NCBI RefSeq assembly: GCF_007671675.1
Contig: NZ_VCGW01000004.1
Span: 124,001 to 188,000 of the forward strand
Reading direction: 5' to 3'
DNA: 64,000 nt
From: Marinobacter maritimus
GTDB lineage: Bacteria > Pseudomonadota > Gammaproteobacteria > Pseudomonadales > Oleiphilaceae
In this document: positions 42,958 through 52,036 of the stretch, in pieces
How positions within the stretch are numbered: the first letter of the stretch is position 1
Layout of the letters: every line of letters begins with the position of its first letter
Notes under the pieces: generated by a model
Seen by the model: only the letters and a program-made list of their open reading frames with translations
Database searches by the model: none
What the model was told of the DNA's origin: nothing
Position numbers and translations under genes: made by a program

Positions 42958-43245
42958 GGCTGGCTCCTTCATTGGTTCAGTTTTTGAGAGTTTACCTGTT
43001 GTTGCTGTGAGCCTGGTAGTGGAGGCCCGCGTATTCTCAGATACGGCTTTGGTATTTCTGCAGCCCTCTTATTGGGGCGCGGCTTTTCCGCAGGTAGGAT
43101 GTTATGAATTTGAAAATGGCGGTTTCGGGGTTGCTGGCACTGTTTTGTCCTTGCCTGCTGTTGCAATCGCCAAAGGCCCTTACCAGAGTCTCGCCGGGAG
43201 GTTGGTGGTATAATACTGCTTAAATTCAACTAACAGGAAACTCAA

Positions 43246-43584
43246 ATGTCTCAACTTCCACCTTGCCCCCGGTGTGCGTCTGAATATACCTATGAAGATG
43301 GGGTTCAGCTTGTCTGCCCTGAGTGCGCTCATGAATGGACAGAAGCAGAGGCAGCTGCGGCAGCAGCGGGCAAAGTGGTGCGCGATGCCAACGGTAACGA
43401 ACTTCAGGATGGAGATACGGTTACTGTCATCAAGGATCTGAAGGTTAAGGGTTCAAGTTCGGTTGTAAAGGTTGGTACCAAGGTGAAGAGTATTCGCCTG
43501 GTAGACGGCGACCACGATATTGACTGCAAGATTGATGGTATTGGTGCGATGAAGCTCAAATCCGAGTTTGTAAAAAAGGTCTGA
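43246..43584 (+). CDS. yjdM: YjdM/PhnA-like zinc ribbon protein
   Basis: 112 residues. N-terminal zinc ribbon (CPRC at 7-10, CPEC near 26-29) followed by a beta-rich domain starting [23 protein letters not shown], the YjdM hallmark. Formerly called PhnA in the phosphonate locus, but it is not the phosphonoacetate hydrolase; its function is unsettled. ACAGGAAAC precedes ATG 43246. Stand-alone gene. Confidence 0.93.
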   Translation: MSQLPPCPRCASEYTYEDGVQLVCPECAHEWTEAEAAAAAAGKVVRDANGNELQDGDTVTVIKDLKVKGSSSVVKVGTKVKSIRLVDGDHDIDCKIDGIGAMKLKSEFVKKV

Positions 43585-43737
43585 GGCCCGCAACGTCGAA
43601 CTCTGACGGGCTCTCTGCGACATTTTGACGCGGCGAGCTACTTGCGCTGACCTGGTCTGAACGCAACACTGTGCGCATTACAATCTCCAAGTCTGACATT
43701 AATCATTGTCAGCTCCACAGTAGCGACACGAGACATC

Positions 43738-44247
43738 ATGAAAAATCTAATCACACTGCTGTTTGCCAGTAGCGCACTGGTCACATCGTTCCTTGCCACA
43801 TCTGTAACGGCCAATGAGCACGCTCACGGCGGCGTTGTTATAGAGCATCCTTGGAGCCGGCCAACGCCGCCAGGCACTCCCATGGGAGTAGGTTATCTGG
43901 TTATCAGGAACCACAGCGACAGGGATATCACGCTGATCAGCGCAAGCACGCCCAGAGCAGACCATGTTTCGATTCATGAGACGCTAATGAAAGACGGTGT
44001 TATGCGCATGGAGCCGCTTGATGACGGGTTGGCAATATCGGCCGGAGAGGCGGTGGAGCTCAAACCCCTGAGCTATCATTTTATGCTTGAAAAGCTTACG
44101 GCACCTCTTAAAGAGGGTGAGGACATTCCTTTGATTCTGGAATTTGAAGGTGCAGAGGCTATTGAAGTCGAGTTACGCGTACAATCCCTGGACGCTGATA
44201 TGAAAGGGCAGGGAATGGATCATTCGGGGCACACGATGGATCACTGA
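43738..44247 (+). CDS. PCu(A)C-family periplasmic copper chaperone
   Basis: 169 residues with signal peptide (LITLLFASSALVTSFLATSVTA, quoted only in part elsewhere). After cleavage: HPWSRPTPPGTPMGVGYLVI and the metal motif with DHVSIHE, then MRMEPLDDG and YHFMLEKL, the H(M)x10Mx21HxM arrangement of PCu(A)C. It delivers Cu(I) to the cytochrome oxidase CuA site. A His/Met-rich tail (GMDHSGHTMDH) may add copper binding. The gene precedes a small Cys-tail protein on the other strand. Confidence 0.9.
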   Translation: MKNLITLLFASSALVTSFLATSVTANEHAHGGVVIEHPWSRPTPPGTPMGVGYLVIRNHSDRDITLISASTPRADHVSIHETLMKDGVMRMEPLDDGLAISAGEAVELKPLSYHFMLEKLTAPLKEGEDIPLILEFEGAEAIEVELRVQSLDADMKGQGMDHSGHTMDH

Positions 44248-44336
44248 TTATCCGTGGTCAGGCTGCCAATGGCGTTTCCAAAATTCAGAATGTGCAACGG
44301 AAACGTCACTGGCGATATTGTTCATCCGGGCTGGTG

Positions 44337-44513
44337 TTAAGAGCAGCCACCGCAGCAAACACCGGGATCTCCGTGTTTACCTTTCTTCACGGTTTCTTTT
44401 TCGGTGCTTTCAAACGCTCCGGCGGCTTGCTCATCGGTTCCCCCTTTGAGTTCCTCAGTCTCCATTTTGTCGGCGGTTTTGGGGCTGGCTACTTCTTTAA
44501 ATAACTGTGTCAT
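44337..44513 (-). CDS. CCGSCS-motif small protein
   Basis: A 58-codon ORF read from ATG 44513 to TAA 44337. The product is hydrophilic and charged (TQLFKEVASPKTADK, then STEKETVKKGKHGDPG) and ends in GVCCGGCS, matching the CCGSCS-motif family of tiny gammaproteobacterial proteins of unknown role. The cysteine cluster at the extreme C-terminus suggests metal or thiol chemistry. It converges on a copper chaperone gene, a possible but unproven link. Too short for many gene callers. Confidence 0.75.
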   Translation of the reverse strand: MTQLFKEVASPKTADKMETEELKGGTDEQAAGAFESTEKETVKKGKHGDPGVCCGGCS

Positions 44514-44725
44514 CAGAGATATCTCTTTTGGGTTTTAATAAGATTCATGTGTTATGTATCTTATTGCGAGTTAAAGGGGTAGTCAATGGGTGTTTCCGAG
44601 GTGGAAGTAGGTAACAAACGCAAGCCTGTCGAAAAAGATCCAGAGTTGCGCTTTTGTGCTAAAGTCATTCGCGAATATACTTATAGCCAGGTTTTGTGGT
44701 CCTTGGTGTTTTCCACGGAGCCATA

Positions 44726-45853
44726 ATGGCAGCATTTCAGACGGCACAGGTCGTCTTGTTGTATGGGAATCTGCAGTATATGGATAATGACAACAACACT
44801 GTGAGTCCTTCATCACGGCGTGAGCGTGGGCTGAAATTCTGGCAGGTTGCCCGCCGGGTGTGTCAGCTTGCAGCCGCTGTCGATATTTCCTTTTTCTTCC
44901 TATTTCATTTTCTCGGCTCACCCATCCTTGCCTGGATAAACGTTGGCAGCGTTGCGTTATACGCGGCTGCTTACGTCGCTCTTGAGCGCAGGCAGAATCG
45001 CCTTGCTATCGCGCTGATCTGGCTAGAGGTCATTATTCACTCGGCGCTCGGCACTATAATGCTCGGGTGGGGCAGTGGTTTTCATTATTATCTGCTTATG
45101 TTCATTCCGGCGTTGTGTATCAGCTCGGTACGTCGTGGCACGATTTATTCTCTAATAGTGGGGCTTTGGGGCTACTACATAGGGCTCGATATTCTCATGT
45201 GGTTCATCGAGCCTTTTCAGCCGATTTCGTCCGGAGCTTTGTTCGGCGTTCACTTGTTCAATCTGAGCGTCGTATTTGCGATGTTCGCCTACCTGTCCTT
45301 CTTCTATATGAATATGGTGGTCTCTGCGCAGCGCAAGCTTCGAAAGTTGGCTACCGTTGATTCGCTGACAGGGCTGTTCAATCGCAGCCATGGCAGTGAC
45401 CTGGCTGAAAATGAAATTGCACGTTTTCGCCGGGCCAAGCATCCCGTGGCGTTCATGCTTCTGGATGTCGACCATTTCAAATCAATTAACGATCGCTATG
45501 GTCATGAAATGGGGGACAAAATTCTGGCCGAGATTGGGCAGCTTATTCCGGCGCAGCTGCGCACCCAGGATATTGTTGCACGTTGGGGTGGTGAGGAGTT
45601 TCTGGTTATTCTCCCGGACACTGGAATCGAGAGCGCGCTGGCCAGCGCAGAGAGAATAAGGAGCGCTTTTCGTAGCCATGATTGGAAAGCCGCTACAAGT
45701 GAGGCGGTCGCCGTTACTATCAGTATTGGTGTGAGCGAAATGTGTGAAAATGATGATCGAGGTTCTGTTATCAGTCGCGCAGACAGGGCTCTGTATCGCG
45801 GTAAAGCCGGGGGGAGAAATCGGGTCGAGCAGGGGGAAGCTCTGGAGCAATAA
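44726..45853 (+). CDS. Membrane-bound diguanylate cyclase (GGDEF)
   Basis: 375 residues from ATG 44726, chosen for ACGGAGCC six bases upstream; ATG 44780 (MDNDNNTV) is the alternative. About five or six membrane helices in the N-terminal half form a sensor module, followed by a GGDEF domain: LATVDSLTGLFNRSHG, FMLLDVDHFKSIND, WGGEEFLVILP. An inhibitory-site RxxD (RTQD) lies five residues before GGEEF. It should make c-di-GMP from GTP with product inhibition. A bidirectional terminator follows. Confidence 0.9.
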   Translation: MAAFQTAQVVLLYGNLQYMDNDNNTVSPSSRRERGLKFWQVARRVCQLAAAVDISFFFLFHFLGSPILAWINVGSVALYAAAYVALERRQNRLAIALIWLEVIIHSALGTIMLGWGSGFHYYLLMFIPALCISSVRRGTIYSLIVGLWGYYIGLDILMWFIEPFQPISSGALFGVHLFNLSVVFAMFAYLSFFYMNMVVSAQRKLRKLATVDSLTGLFNRSHGSDLAENEIARFRRAKHPVAFMLLDVDHFKSINDRYGHEMGDKILAEIGQLIPAQLRTQDIVARWGGEEFLVILPDTGIESALASAERIRSAFRSHDWKAATSEAVAVTISIGVSEMCENDDRGSVISRADRALYRGKAGGRNRVEQGEALEQ

Positions 45854-45865
45854 TACGGGAGCAAC

Positions 45866-45893
45866 AAAAAAGGCAGCCGAAGCTGCCTTTTTT
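45866..45893. terminator. Bidirectional intrinsic terminator
   Basis: A 12-base perfect inverted repeat (45866-45877 and 45882-45893) around loop CGAA, with stem core GGCAGC and A/T runs on both outer sides. It separates the diguanylate cyclase from the converging cold-shock gene. Confidence 0.92.
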
Positions 45894-45908
45894 AACGTTG
45901 TCTGTTAA

Positions 45909-46115
45909 TTAAACAGCAACAACGTTCTCTGCCTGAGGACCTTTCTGGCCCTGAGTCACGGTGAAATCAACCTGCTGGCCTTCAGCCAGAGTCTTGAATC
46001 CGCCGCCTTGAATAGCGCTGTAGTGAACGAATACGTCAGGGCCGCCTTCACGAGTGATAAAGCCAAAACCTTTTGCTTCGTTGAAAAACTTAACAGTACC
46101 GGTAACAGTAGACAT
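45909..46115 (-). CDS. Cold-shock domain protein (CspA family)
   Basis: 68 residues from ATG 46115, chosen because it gives the family start [12 protein letters not shown] and has CAGGAA upstream. RNP1 is KGFGFITR and RNP2 is DVFVHYSAI. It binds single-stranded RNA and DNA and unwinds mRNA structure in the cold or at growth resumption. Ends beside a bidirectional terminator. The upstream gap could contain a structured 5' leader. Confidence 0.95.
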   Translation of the reverse strand: MSTVTGTVKFFNEAKGFGFITREGGPDVFVHYSAIQGGGFKTLAEGQQVDFTVTQGQKGPQAENVVAV

Positions 46116-46420
46116 AATAAATATTCCTGAATTCAATCATTTAATGTGCTGCCAGATCATCACGTTGATGGCTGGTCAGCGATATGCGGAAACAAAAAAC
46201 TTGCGTGATCAAAAACAGGACGATGCACTACTTGCGGGTACAAAAATGCGTCTTATTGATGAAGTGCTTTGCTAAATCTTTCCAACGAGAAGCACTCTAC
46301 CTGTTGGCCAAGGAAAAGCAAAGCATTTTCTTGTACGCATAAACCCGACATTTTCAGCAACATGAGGTATGTTTGCGTCAGCGTTTCAGAATTTGCGTGA
46401 ATTAATAGAGGAGTTTTGCC
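46116..46420. other. 305-base gap: csp leader/promoter and promoter of the crotonase gene
   Basis: No convincing coding sequence; the small open frame crossing it on the plus strand is mostly antisense to csp. The minus-strand side, AT-rich next to csp, probably holds its promoter and untranslated leader. The plus-strand end carries AGAGGAG ahead of the TTG start at 46421. Confidence 0.5.
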
Positions 46421-47272
46421 TTGTCTGAGCTATCCACCTACGAAAGTTTTTCCGTCACTGTTGAGAGCAAGATTGCCCATGTTCAATTCAGTCGCCCGGA
46501 AGCGATGAATACCATGACCAAAGCCTTCTGGCTTGAGTTGCCCAAATGCATGCAGGAGATTGAATCGAACACCGATGCGCGGGTTATTGTGGTGTCATCC
46601 ACGGGTAAGCATTTCTCTGCGGGGATGGATCTTGGTGTCTTTACAGACTCCAAAGCTGTGCCCATGAGTGGTGATCCTGGCCGTATGGCAGAGAACTTGC
46701 GCCGGGTTGTACTGCAGCTACAGGATACTCTGACGTCTCTGGAGAACGTTCGCCTGCCGGTATTGGCGGCTATCCAAGGGGGCTGCATCGGCGGCGCTCT
46801 GGATCTGGTGTGCGCAGCCGACAGCCGTTACTGTGCGGAAGACACATACTTTACGATCAAGGAAACCGAACTCGGCATGACGGCCGATGTGGGTACCCTT
46901 CAGCGTTTGCCCAAACTGATGCCGGAAGGCGTTGTGCGTGAGCTGGCTTACACTGGCCGTAAGCTGTCTGCGCAGGAAGCGAAAGCTCTTGGTTTTGTGA
47001 ATGCTATCTACGCCGACCAAGAGGCAATGATCGCAGGTGTTATGGACATCGCCGCTCAGATTGCCGCCAACTCACCGCTTGCGGTTACTGGTTGTAAAGA
47101 GATGCTGAACTACAGCCGTGACCACACCGTGGCGGATAGCCTGAAGTACATGGCAACCTGGCAGGCCGGCATGTTCCGCCCTACAGACATGATGAAAACG
47201 TTCCAGGCCAAAGCGCAGAAACAGGCGCCCAAGTATGATGACCTTTTCGCTGTAAAAGGTCTTTTTGAATAG
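46421..47272 (+). CDS. Crotonase/enoyl-CoA hydratase-isomerase family protein
   Basis: 283 residues from TTG 46421, with AGAGGAG nine bases before. Oxyanion-hole motifs: STGKHFSAGMDLG and AIQGGCIGGALDLVCAADSRY (given as a 20-residue core). ETELGMTADVGTLQRLP carries acidic residues typical of the dienoyl-CoA isomerase (ECH1) branch rather than simple hydratase. Acts in fatty-acid beta-oxidation. A CPBP protease gene begins three bases after the stop. Confidence 0.88.
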   Translation: MSELSTYESFSVTVESKIAHVQFSRPEAMNTMTKAFWLELPKCMQEIESNTDARVIVVSSTGKHFSAGMDLGVFTDSKAVPMSGDPGRMAENLRRVVLQLQDTLTSLENVRLPVLAAIQGGCIGGALDLVCAADSRYCAEDTYFTIKETELGMTADVGTLQRLPKLMPEGVVRELAYTGRKLSAQEAKALGFVNAIYADQEAMIAGVMDIAAQIAANSPLAVTGCKEMLNYSRDHTVADSLKYMATWQAGMFRPTDMMKTFQAKAQKQAPKYDDLFAVKGLFE

Positions 47273-47275
47273 TAG

Positions 47276-47878
47276 ATGGCCTTGAATAATCGCCGTAAAT
47301 CGACAGTTTCTCCGGTTATCGCCCTGGTGTTCCAGGGTGGAATCGGGGTGGTCGGGTTGCTGGCAATTCTCATCTTGGGTATTCCTGTACAGATCTCCGG
47401 AGACGGAATCTTACCCAGTGTGCTTTACGGAGTTCTGGGTGCCCTGTGCACGTACGCAGGACTGTTACTACTCACCCAAATTCCCGGCCTGTTCCCGAAC
47501 AACCTCGCCAGGCAAATGCGCGGCCTGCACAGATTTGCTTCCGGTTATTCCTGGTTTGTTCTTTTCCTGCTCTCGGTTTTCGCCGGTGTAGGTGAAGAGC
47601 TTCTTTTCAGGGGCGCTTTGCAGGGTTGGCTTACCGTGCACACGAATACCACGACCGCCGTCTTGGCGGCATCCGTGCTTTTTGGCCTGGTGCACTACGC
47701 GTCCTTTACTTACTTCGTCGTTGCTGCGGGCCTCGGGTTGGTTCTTGGGTTGGCTTACGCAATAACCGACAGTATTCTACTGGTAATGGTATGGCATGGC
47801 GTTTACGACTTGGTGGCGCTGTTTTGCCTGCTCCGGTTTCCTGAATGGTTCGGTATCAGTGTGCGATCGAAAGATTAA
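47276..47878 (+). CDS. CPBP-family intramembrane metalloprotease
   Basis: 200 residues, mostly membrane helices. The CPBP (Abi/CAAX protease-like) motifs are present: EELLFRG with Glu107, Glu108 and Arg112, FGLVH with His140, and WHGVYD with His174. A member of the RCE1-like fold; bacterial substrates are mostly unknown. It starts three bases after the crotonase stop and overlaps the converging argP by four bases. Confidence 0.88.
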   Translation: MALNNRRKSTVSPVIALVFQGGIGVVGLLAILILGIPVQISGDGILPSVLYGVLGALCTYAGLLLLTQIPGLFPNNLARQMRGLHRFASGYSWFVLFLLSVFAGVGEELLFRGALQGWLTVHTNTTTAVLAASVLFGLVHYASFTYFVVAAGLGLVLGLAYAITDSILLVMVWHGVYDLVALFCLLRFPEWFGISVRSKD

Positions 47879-48741
47879 GAGCGTGCCGCTTGCAATGCAG
47901 CCGTTAGCCGTTCCATAACACCTCCGCTGTGGCGCCAGAAGTGCCAGTACAGCTCCACCTCCAAAGATTGACCGGGAGCAATACTGATCAGTCGTCCTGT
48001 CTCAATTTCATACTTCGCCTGAACCTCTGGAATCATGCCGTAACCCATGCCCGCCAGAGCCAGTTTTACAAAGCCTTCAGAAGACGGACATAAATGATAG
48101 GGAAAGGCACCGTGGTAGCCACTCTGAGCCAAAAACCGGTGCTGTAACTGATCATTTGGGCCAAACACAATTGCAGGTGCCGATTTCAGGCTCTGATCAT
48201 TAAAGCCCTGACTGAAATACCGGGTCGTGTATGAAGGCGTCGCCAAGGGCAGGTAGGTCATGGTGCCAAGCGGAACGCAGCGCGCCCCGGCTACCGGCTG
48301 TGGATTGCTGCACAGGCAGGCGGCCACATCACCCTCGCGCATTCGGCGCAGTGCGATGTCCTGATCCTCGATCACCATATCCAGTAACAAGGCTTCCTCA
48401 CGACTGAATTCACCGATGGCATTTGCCCACCAGGTTGCGAGGCTGTCGGCATTGAGGGCAATGCGCAACCGTGCGGCAGGCTCGGAAAGGGCCGGAACTG
48501 ATTTCGCGAGATCGCGCTCTAGCAGTTGAACCTGTTGAACGTGGTTCAGTAGCTGCTGCCCCGCTGGAGTGGCTCTGGGAACCGGGCTGCGTAGTAACAC
48601 CGGCTGCCCAATGCGGACTTCCAGGGTTCGGATGCGCTGTGAAATAGCGGACTGACTCAGGCCAAGCACTGCGCCTGCGCGCTCAAAACCACCGGTCTCG
48701 ACAACGGTGGCGAGGGCTTCCAGCAATTTGTAATCGATCAT
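47875..48741 (-). CDS. argP: LysR-family regulator ArgP
   Basis: 288 residues. N-terminal MIDYKLLEALATVVETGGFERAA-type winged helix (the family start) with LSQSAISQRIRTLE as the recognition region, then a periplasmic-binding-like effector domain. ArgP senses lysine and arginine and activates the exporter gene argO. Here it is divergent from argO, the usual arrangement. A perfect palindrome TGATGCATCA lies in the short intergenic region. Confidence 0.9.
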   Translation of the reverse strand: MIDYKLLEALATVVETGGFERAGAVLGLSQSAISQRIRTLEVRIGQPVLLRSPVPRATPAGQQLLNHVQQVQLLERDLAKSVPALSEPAARLRIALNADSLATWWANAIGEFSREEALLLDMVIEDQDIALRRMREGDVAACLCSNPQPVAGARCVPLGTMTYLPLATPSYTTRYFSQGFNDQSLKSAPAIVFGPNDQLQHRFLAQSGYHGAFPYHLCPSSEGFVKLALAGMGYGMIPEVQAKYEIETGRLISIAPGQSLEVELYWHFWRHSGGVMERLTAALQAARS

Positions 48742-48744
48742 AAG

Positions 48745-48815
48745 TAAAATTGATGCATCATTATGAATATGAATTTCAAGTATAGCGGCAAGCAGCTATT
48801 CTTGCGGCATCAAAA
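48745..48815. promoter_or_regulatory. argP-argO divergent control region
   Basis: The 74-base gap contains the perfect 10-base palindrome TGATGCATCA at 48751-48760 in AT-rich flanks, a plausible part of an ArgP binding site. Position and palindrome are seen directly; binding is inferred. Confidence 0.45.
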
Positions 48816-49451
48816 ATGGAGCAAAAAGCCGTGCTTGAGAGTTCTTTAGAAAGTTACCTGACGGGTTTGATTGTGTGCGGCGGGATTATTGTCGCCATCG
48901 GAGCGCAGAATGCCTACGTGCTGAGCCAGGCGATCCGGCGCGAGCACCACTGGTGGGCGGCGGGTTTTTGCATGGCGGCAGATATTACTCTTTTCACGCT
49001 TGGCATGTTCGGGGTCAGCGCAGCTTTGATGGCCATGCCGCAGGCGCTGGAAATCCTGCGCTGGCTCGGGGTGGTTTTTCTGGGATGGCTGGCGCTTCAG
49101 GCGTTTGTGAGGGCCAGCCGGGGCAGGGCGGCTCTTGAAGCCGGTGAGGTATCGCGCCGCAGCCTGAAGGGTGTTCTATTTACCACGGTGGCGGTTACCT
49201 TGCTGAACCCTCAGGTGTATCTCGATACCCTGTTGTTGATTCCGGCAGTTGGCGCACAGCAGGAAAACGCGACGACCTTTGTGGCGGGCGCCAGCAGCGC
49301 ATCTGTTCTGTGGTTTGGTTTGCTGGCCTGGAGTGGGTCCGCACTGGCGCCGGTTCTGTCACGCCCGCTGGCGTGGCGGATTATCGACAGCGTAATTGGT
49401 GTGATGATGGTGGCCATCGCGCTTCACCTGGCACTCAATGGCAGTCTGTAG
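48816..49451 (+). CDS. argO: LysE/ArgO-family amino-acid exporter
   Basis: 211 residues, about five or six membrane helices. Family motif IGAQNAYVLSQAIRREH near the N-terminus, and the conserved TLLNPQVYLDTLLL mid-protein. It exports arginine or related basic amino acids across the inner membrane. The divergent argP strongly supports the assignment. Downstream convergent NlpC/P60 gene ends 15 bases away. Confidence 0.92.
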   Translation: MEQKAVLESSLESYLTGLIVCGGIIVAIGAQNAYVLSQAIRREHHWWAAGFCMAADITLFTLGMFGVSAALMAMPQALEILRWLGVVFLGWLALQAFVRASRGRAALEAGEVSRRSLKGVLFTTVAVTLLNPQVYLDTLLLIPAVGAQQENATTFVAGASSASVLWFGLLAWSGSALAPVLSRPLAWRIIDSVIGVMMVAIALHLALNGSL

Positions 49452-49466
49452 CGTTAATCAGAAGAA

Positions 49467-49967
49467 TCAGTCAAACCGCCGTGCGCCAGAGAAACGGTCT
49501 TTCCAGTAGTAACCATTCAGTTCCGACATGATGACGCCGGAAGACGTTGATGCATGGATAAACAGGTTGTCGCCCATATAAATTCCGGCGTGCTGGTCTT
49601 TTCCGGCAATTCTGAAGAATACGATATCGCCAGGTTGAACGTCTCCAGGGGGAACCACATCACCGTACCGCAGCATTTGCGACGTTGTGCGCGGCAATTT
49701 TTGCCCCAGGCCTTCACGATACGCCGTCGTGATAAAGCCTGAGCAGTCGAAGCCACGGGCGGTTGTGCCACCGTACTGATAAGGCGCGCCCTCATAGCGC
49801 TCAAAGGCTTGCCAAAGTTTTTCAGCCTTCACGGAACCCGGTGCGGACTCAGCAGGGGAATATTGCAGTGCGGCGCGTCCGGGCTGCAGCGATTGATTAC
49901 TGGCGCAGCCACTCATCACAAGCGAGGAGAGGGCCAAAATGATGACGTATCTGAAAGCTTGAACCAT
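49467..49967 (-). CDS. NlpC/P60 family lipoprotein endopeptidase
   Basis: 166 residues from ATG 49967 with CAGGAA six bases upstream; the earlier ATG at 50000 lacks this. Lipobox VMSGC with Cys21. NlpC/P60 catalytic Cys75 (GFDCSGF), His126 (QHAGIYMG) and third polar residue His138 (FIHAS). Predicted to cleave the peptidoglycan stem peptide from a membrane anchor in the periplasm, as in Spr/MepS. Its start region neighbours the divergent arfB. Confidence 0.92.
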   Translation of the reverse strand: MVQAFRYVIILALSSLVMSGCASNQSLQPGRAALQYSPAESAPGSVKAEKLWQAFERYEGAPYQYGGTTARGFDCSGFITTAYREGLGQKLPRTTSQMLRYGDVVPPGDVQPGDIVFFRIAGKDQHAGIYMGDNLFIHASTSSGVIMSELNGYYWKDRFSGARRFD

Positions 49968-50077
49968 GCAAATTCCTGAGCTGCTGTTCTTTGATTTCAC
50001 TGTATTACCGGTCCCACTTTATTACCGAATCCCCAGGATGTCAGGTTACGGTTTGCGGGATTTGTTACTATTGCCGG

Positions 50078-50491
50078 ATGCTGAAAATATCCAATGCTGT
50101 TGAAATCGCTGAGTGGGAAATAGAAATCACCCAGATCCGGGCTCAGGGCGCCGGTGGTCAGAACGTCAACAAAGTAGCCTCGGCGGTGCATCTTCGCTTC
50201 GATGTGCAGAATTCCGCCTTGCCGCCGTTCTACAAGGAACGTCTCATGGCGCTGCAGGATCAGCGCATAAGCAAGGAAGGCATAATTGTGATCAAGGCCC
50301 AGTCTTTTCGTACGCTGGAGCTGAACAAGGAGGATGCGCTGGAGCGTCTGAAGGAACTGATTCAGGAGGCGGTCAAAGTGCAGAAGGCGCGTCGCGCTAC
50401 CCGGCCCTCAAAATCTGCCCGGCGTAAGCGGGTTGACCGCAAGACACAGAAAGGTAAAACCAAAGCCCTGCGGGGCAAAGTTCAGGTCTGA
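50078..50491 (+). CDS. arfB: Alternative ribosome-rescue factor ArfB (YaeJ)
   Basis: 137 residues from ATG 50078; the longer open frame upstream is atypical. The GGQ loop is at residues 26-28 (QGAGGQNVNK), and a basic C-terminal tail (RRATRPSKSARRKRVDRKTQ) fits insertion into the empty mRNA channel. ArfB hydrolyses peptidyl-tRNA on stalled ribosomes. The end overlaps the converging hydrolase by 10 bases. Confidence 0.95.
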   Translation: MLKISNAVEIAEWEIEITQIRAQGAGGQNVNKVASAVHLRFDVQNSALPPFYKERLMALQDQRISKEGIIVIKAQSFRTLELNKEDALERLKELIQEAVKVQKARRATRPSKSARRKRVDRKTQKGKTKALRGKVQV

Positions 50492-51558
50492 CTCATCTCT
50501 GGCTCGCGCTTTTTGGATTCGATTTCCCTGATAAACGATTCAATATCAGCGAAAGCCTCTTCGGCCTCCGGCAGTAACGGCGTGAAAATCTGCCAGACGT
50601 GAACCATCCCTGGCCAGGTGTGCAGCACCACTTTCGAACCCTGTGCTTTTGCCTTGGCCGCGTATCGTCTGGCGTTATCCAGAAGCATCTCGGAATCACT
50701 GGCCTGAATCAGCGTGGGCGGCAGGTTGGCAAGGTTGCCCAGCAGTGGCGACGCGACGGGGCTGGTTGGCGAAATACGGAATGCTGCAAGCGTTGCCCAC
50801 CAGATAACCGGTCGGGGGATCTTTGACAGGCCCCCAAACATGGGCCCCAGCATGGGATCTGTTGCGATATTACGGCGATTGCTCGGTGCGCTCATTGTAA
50901 GGTCTGTGGAGGGGGAAAACGCGATGGCACCATCCGCCTGGCGCAGGCCGCTCTCACGGATCCATGCCAGCAGGCCAAGAGTATGGCTGCCACCGGCTGA
51001 ATCTCCTGATATCAGAATAAACGAGGCTTCATCCGGGCCATCTGGACCGTTTTCTGTAAGCCAGGTGTAGGCTTTTCGGCAATCACGCACACCGTCCATG
51101 AACCGATTCTCTGGCATCAGGCGATAGTCCACGGCGAAGACGGCTGCATTGGCAATGTGAGACAGGCGATCCGTAATAGACCTATGGCTATGGGGACTGC
51201 CCGCCGCCCAGGCGCCGCCATGGATGTAGAGAATCCGCCGCTGGACGTCGGCACCGGGAGCGATAACCCACTCGCCGTTCGGGCTGTCGCATTGCCGGAA
51301 CTCTGATCCGAGCCGCAAACCGTCACTCAGGCTGTCCATATGCTTTCGCATTGCCATGAGTCTCGCCTTGCCGCGAAGACCTTTTCCTGACCTGCCCATT
51401 TCCTGGATGCGCCCCAGAACTTCCTGATTCTCGGCGCTTGGGGTTGCCTGTCTTACGGAGTACTCATCCTCATCCAGGTGCGATAAATCCTCGATGCGAA
51501 ACAGAACGAAAGTTAAGGCGACGATGAACAAAACAACAGCGGCGATAATCCAGAACAT
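50482..51558 (-). CDS. Alpha/beta hydrolase of the HSL/lipase type
   Basis: 358 residues from ATG 51558 (MFWIIAAVVLF), which gives an N-terminal membrane anchor; the upstream ATG at 51624 is less likely. Esterase motifs: YIHGGAWAAGS (oxyanion hole), nucleophile elbow GDSAGG, and the catalytic His in GMVHVW. Hormone-sensitive-lipase family. It probably hydrolyses a short or medium acyl ester near the inner membrane; substrate unknown. Confidence 0.87.
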   Translation of the reverse strand: MFWIIAAVVLFIVALTFVLFRIEDLSHLDEDEYSVRQATPSAENQEVLGRIQEMGRSGKGLRGKARLMAMRKHMDSLSDGLRLGSEFRQCDSPNGEWVIAPGADVQRRILYIHGGAWAAGSPHSHRSITDRLSHIANAAVFAVDYRLMPENRFMDGVRDCRKAYTWLTENGPDGPDEASFILISGDSAGGSHTLGLLAWIRESGLRQADGAIAFSPSTDLTMSAPSNRRNIATDPMLGPMFGGLSKIPRPVIWWATLAAFRISPTSPVASPLLGNLANLPPTLIQASDSEMLLDNARRYAAKAKAQGSKVVLHTWPGMVHVWQIFTPLLPEAEEAFADIESFIREIESKKREPEMSQT

Positions 51559-51671
51559 AAGTTGTCCGTATCCTGAAGGTTGGCCCTGTGAGCTTGGGCG
51601 CACTATGCTTTGGTTACAAAGCATCGCAGATTTTTGCGAGTTCTGCCCTCAAATGTCACAAAAGGAGAGGG

Positions 51672-51989
51672 GTGTTGCAAATAGCCTATCGGGCCAAGGA
51701 CATCACTGAAGCGCATATTGTCGCAGGGCTGTTGAACGCTAACGGCATTGAAACTTACGTAGGTGGTCATTACCTGCAGGGTGCAATGGGCGAAATTGGC
51801 GCGGCAGGGTTCAGTAATGTTCATGTAGGAGATGAGGATCTCTATCCGGCGCGACAGCTGGTTGCGGAGTATGAGGCGAGTAGCCGTGTTACCCCGGCCT
51901 CGGATGGGGGCGATGGCAAGCCCGATTCCTATGCCCGCTGGTTTTTGTTGGCCATGGCCGTGCTGGCGCTGATATTGCTGAATCTCTGA
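51672..51989 (+). CDS. DUF2007 domain protein
   Basis: 105 residues from GTG 51672, with TTG 51675 equally possible; AAAGGAGAGG directly upstream decides against the ATG at 51588. The N-terminus VLQIAYRAKDITEAHIVAGLL and GIETYVGGHYLQGAMGE (short core) match DUF2007, a small ferredoxin-like fold of unknown role. A single C-terminal membrane helix (WFLLAMAVLALILLNL) anchors it. Next gene begins 47 bases later. Confidence 0.83.
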   Translation: MLQIAYRAKDITEAHIVAGLLNANGIETYVGGHYLQGAMGEIGAAGFSNVHVGDEDLYPARQLVAEYEASSRVTPASDGGDGKPDSYARWFLLAMAVLALILLNL

Positions 51990-52036
51990 TACACGTAGCC
52001 AAATGAAATTTAATTGATGAAAGGAGCGAGCAATTT

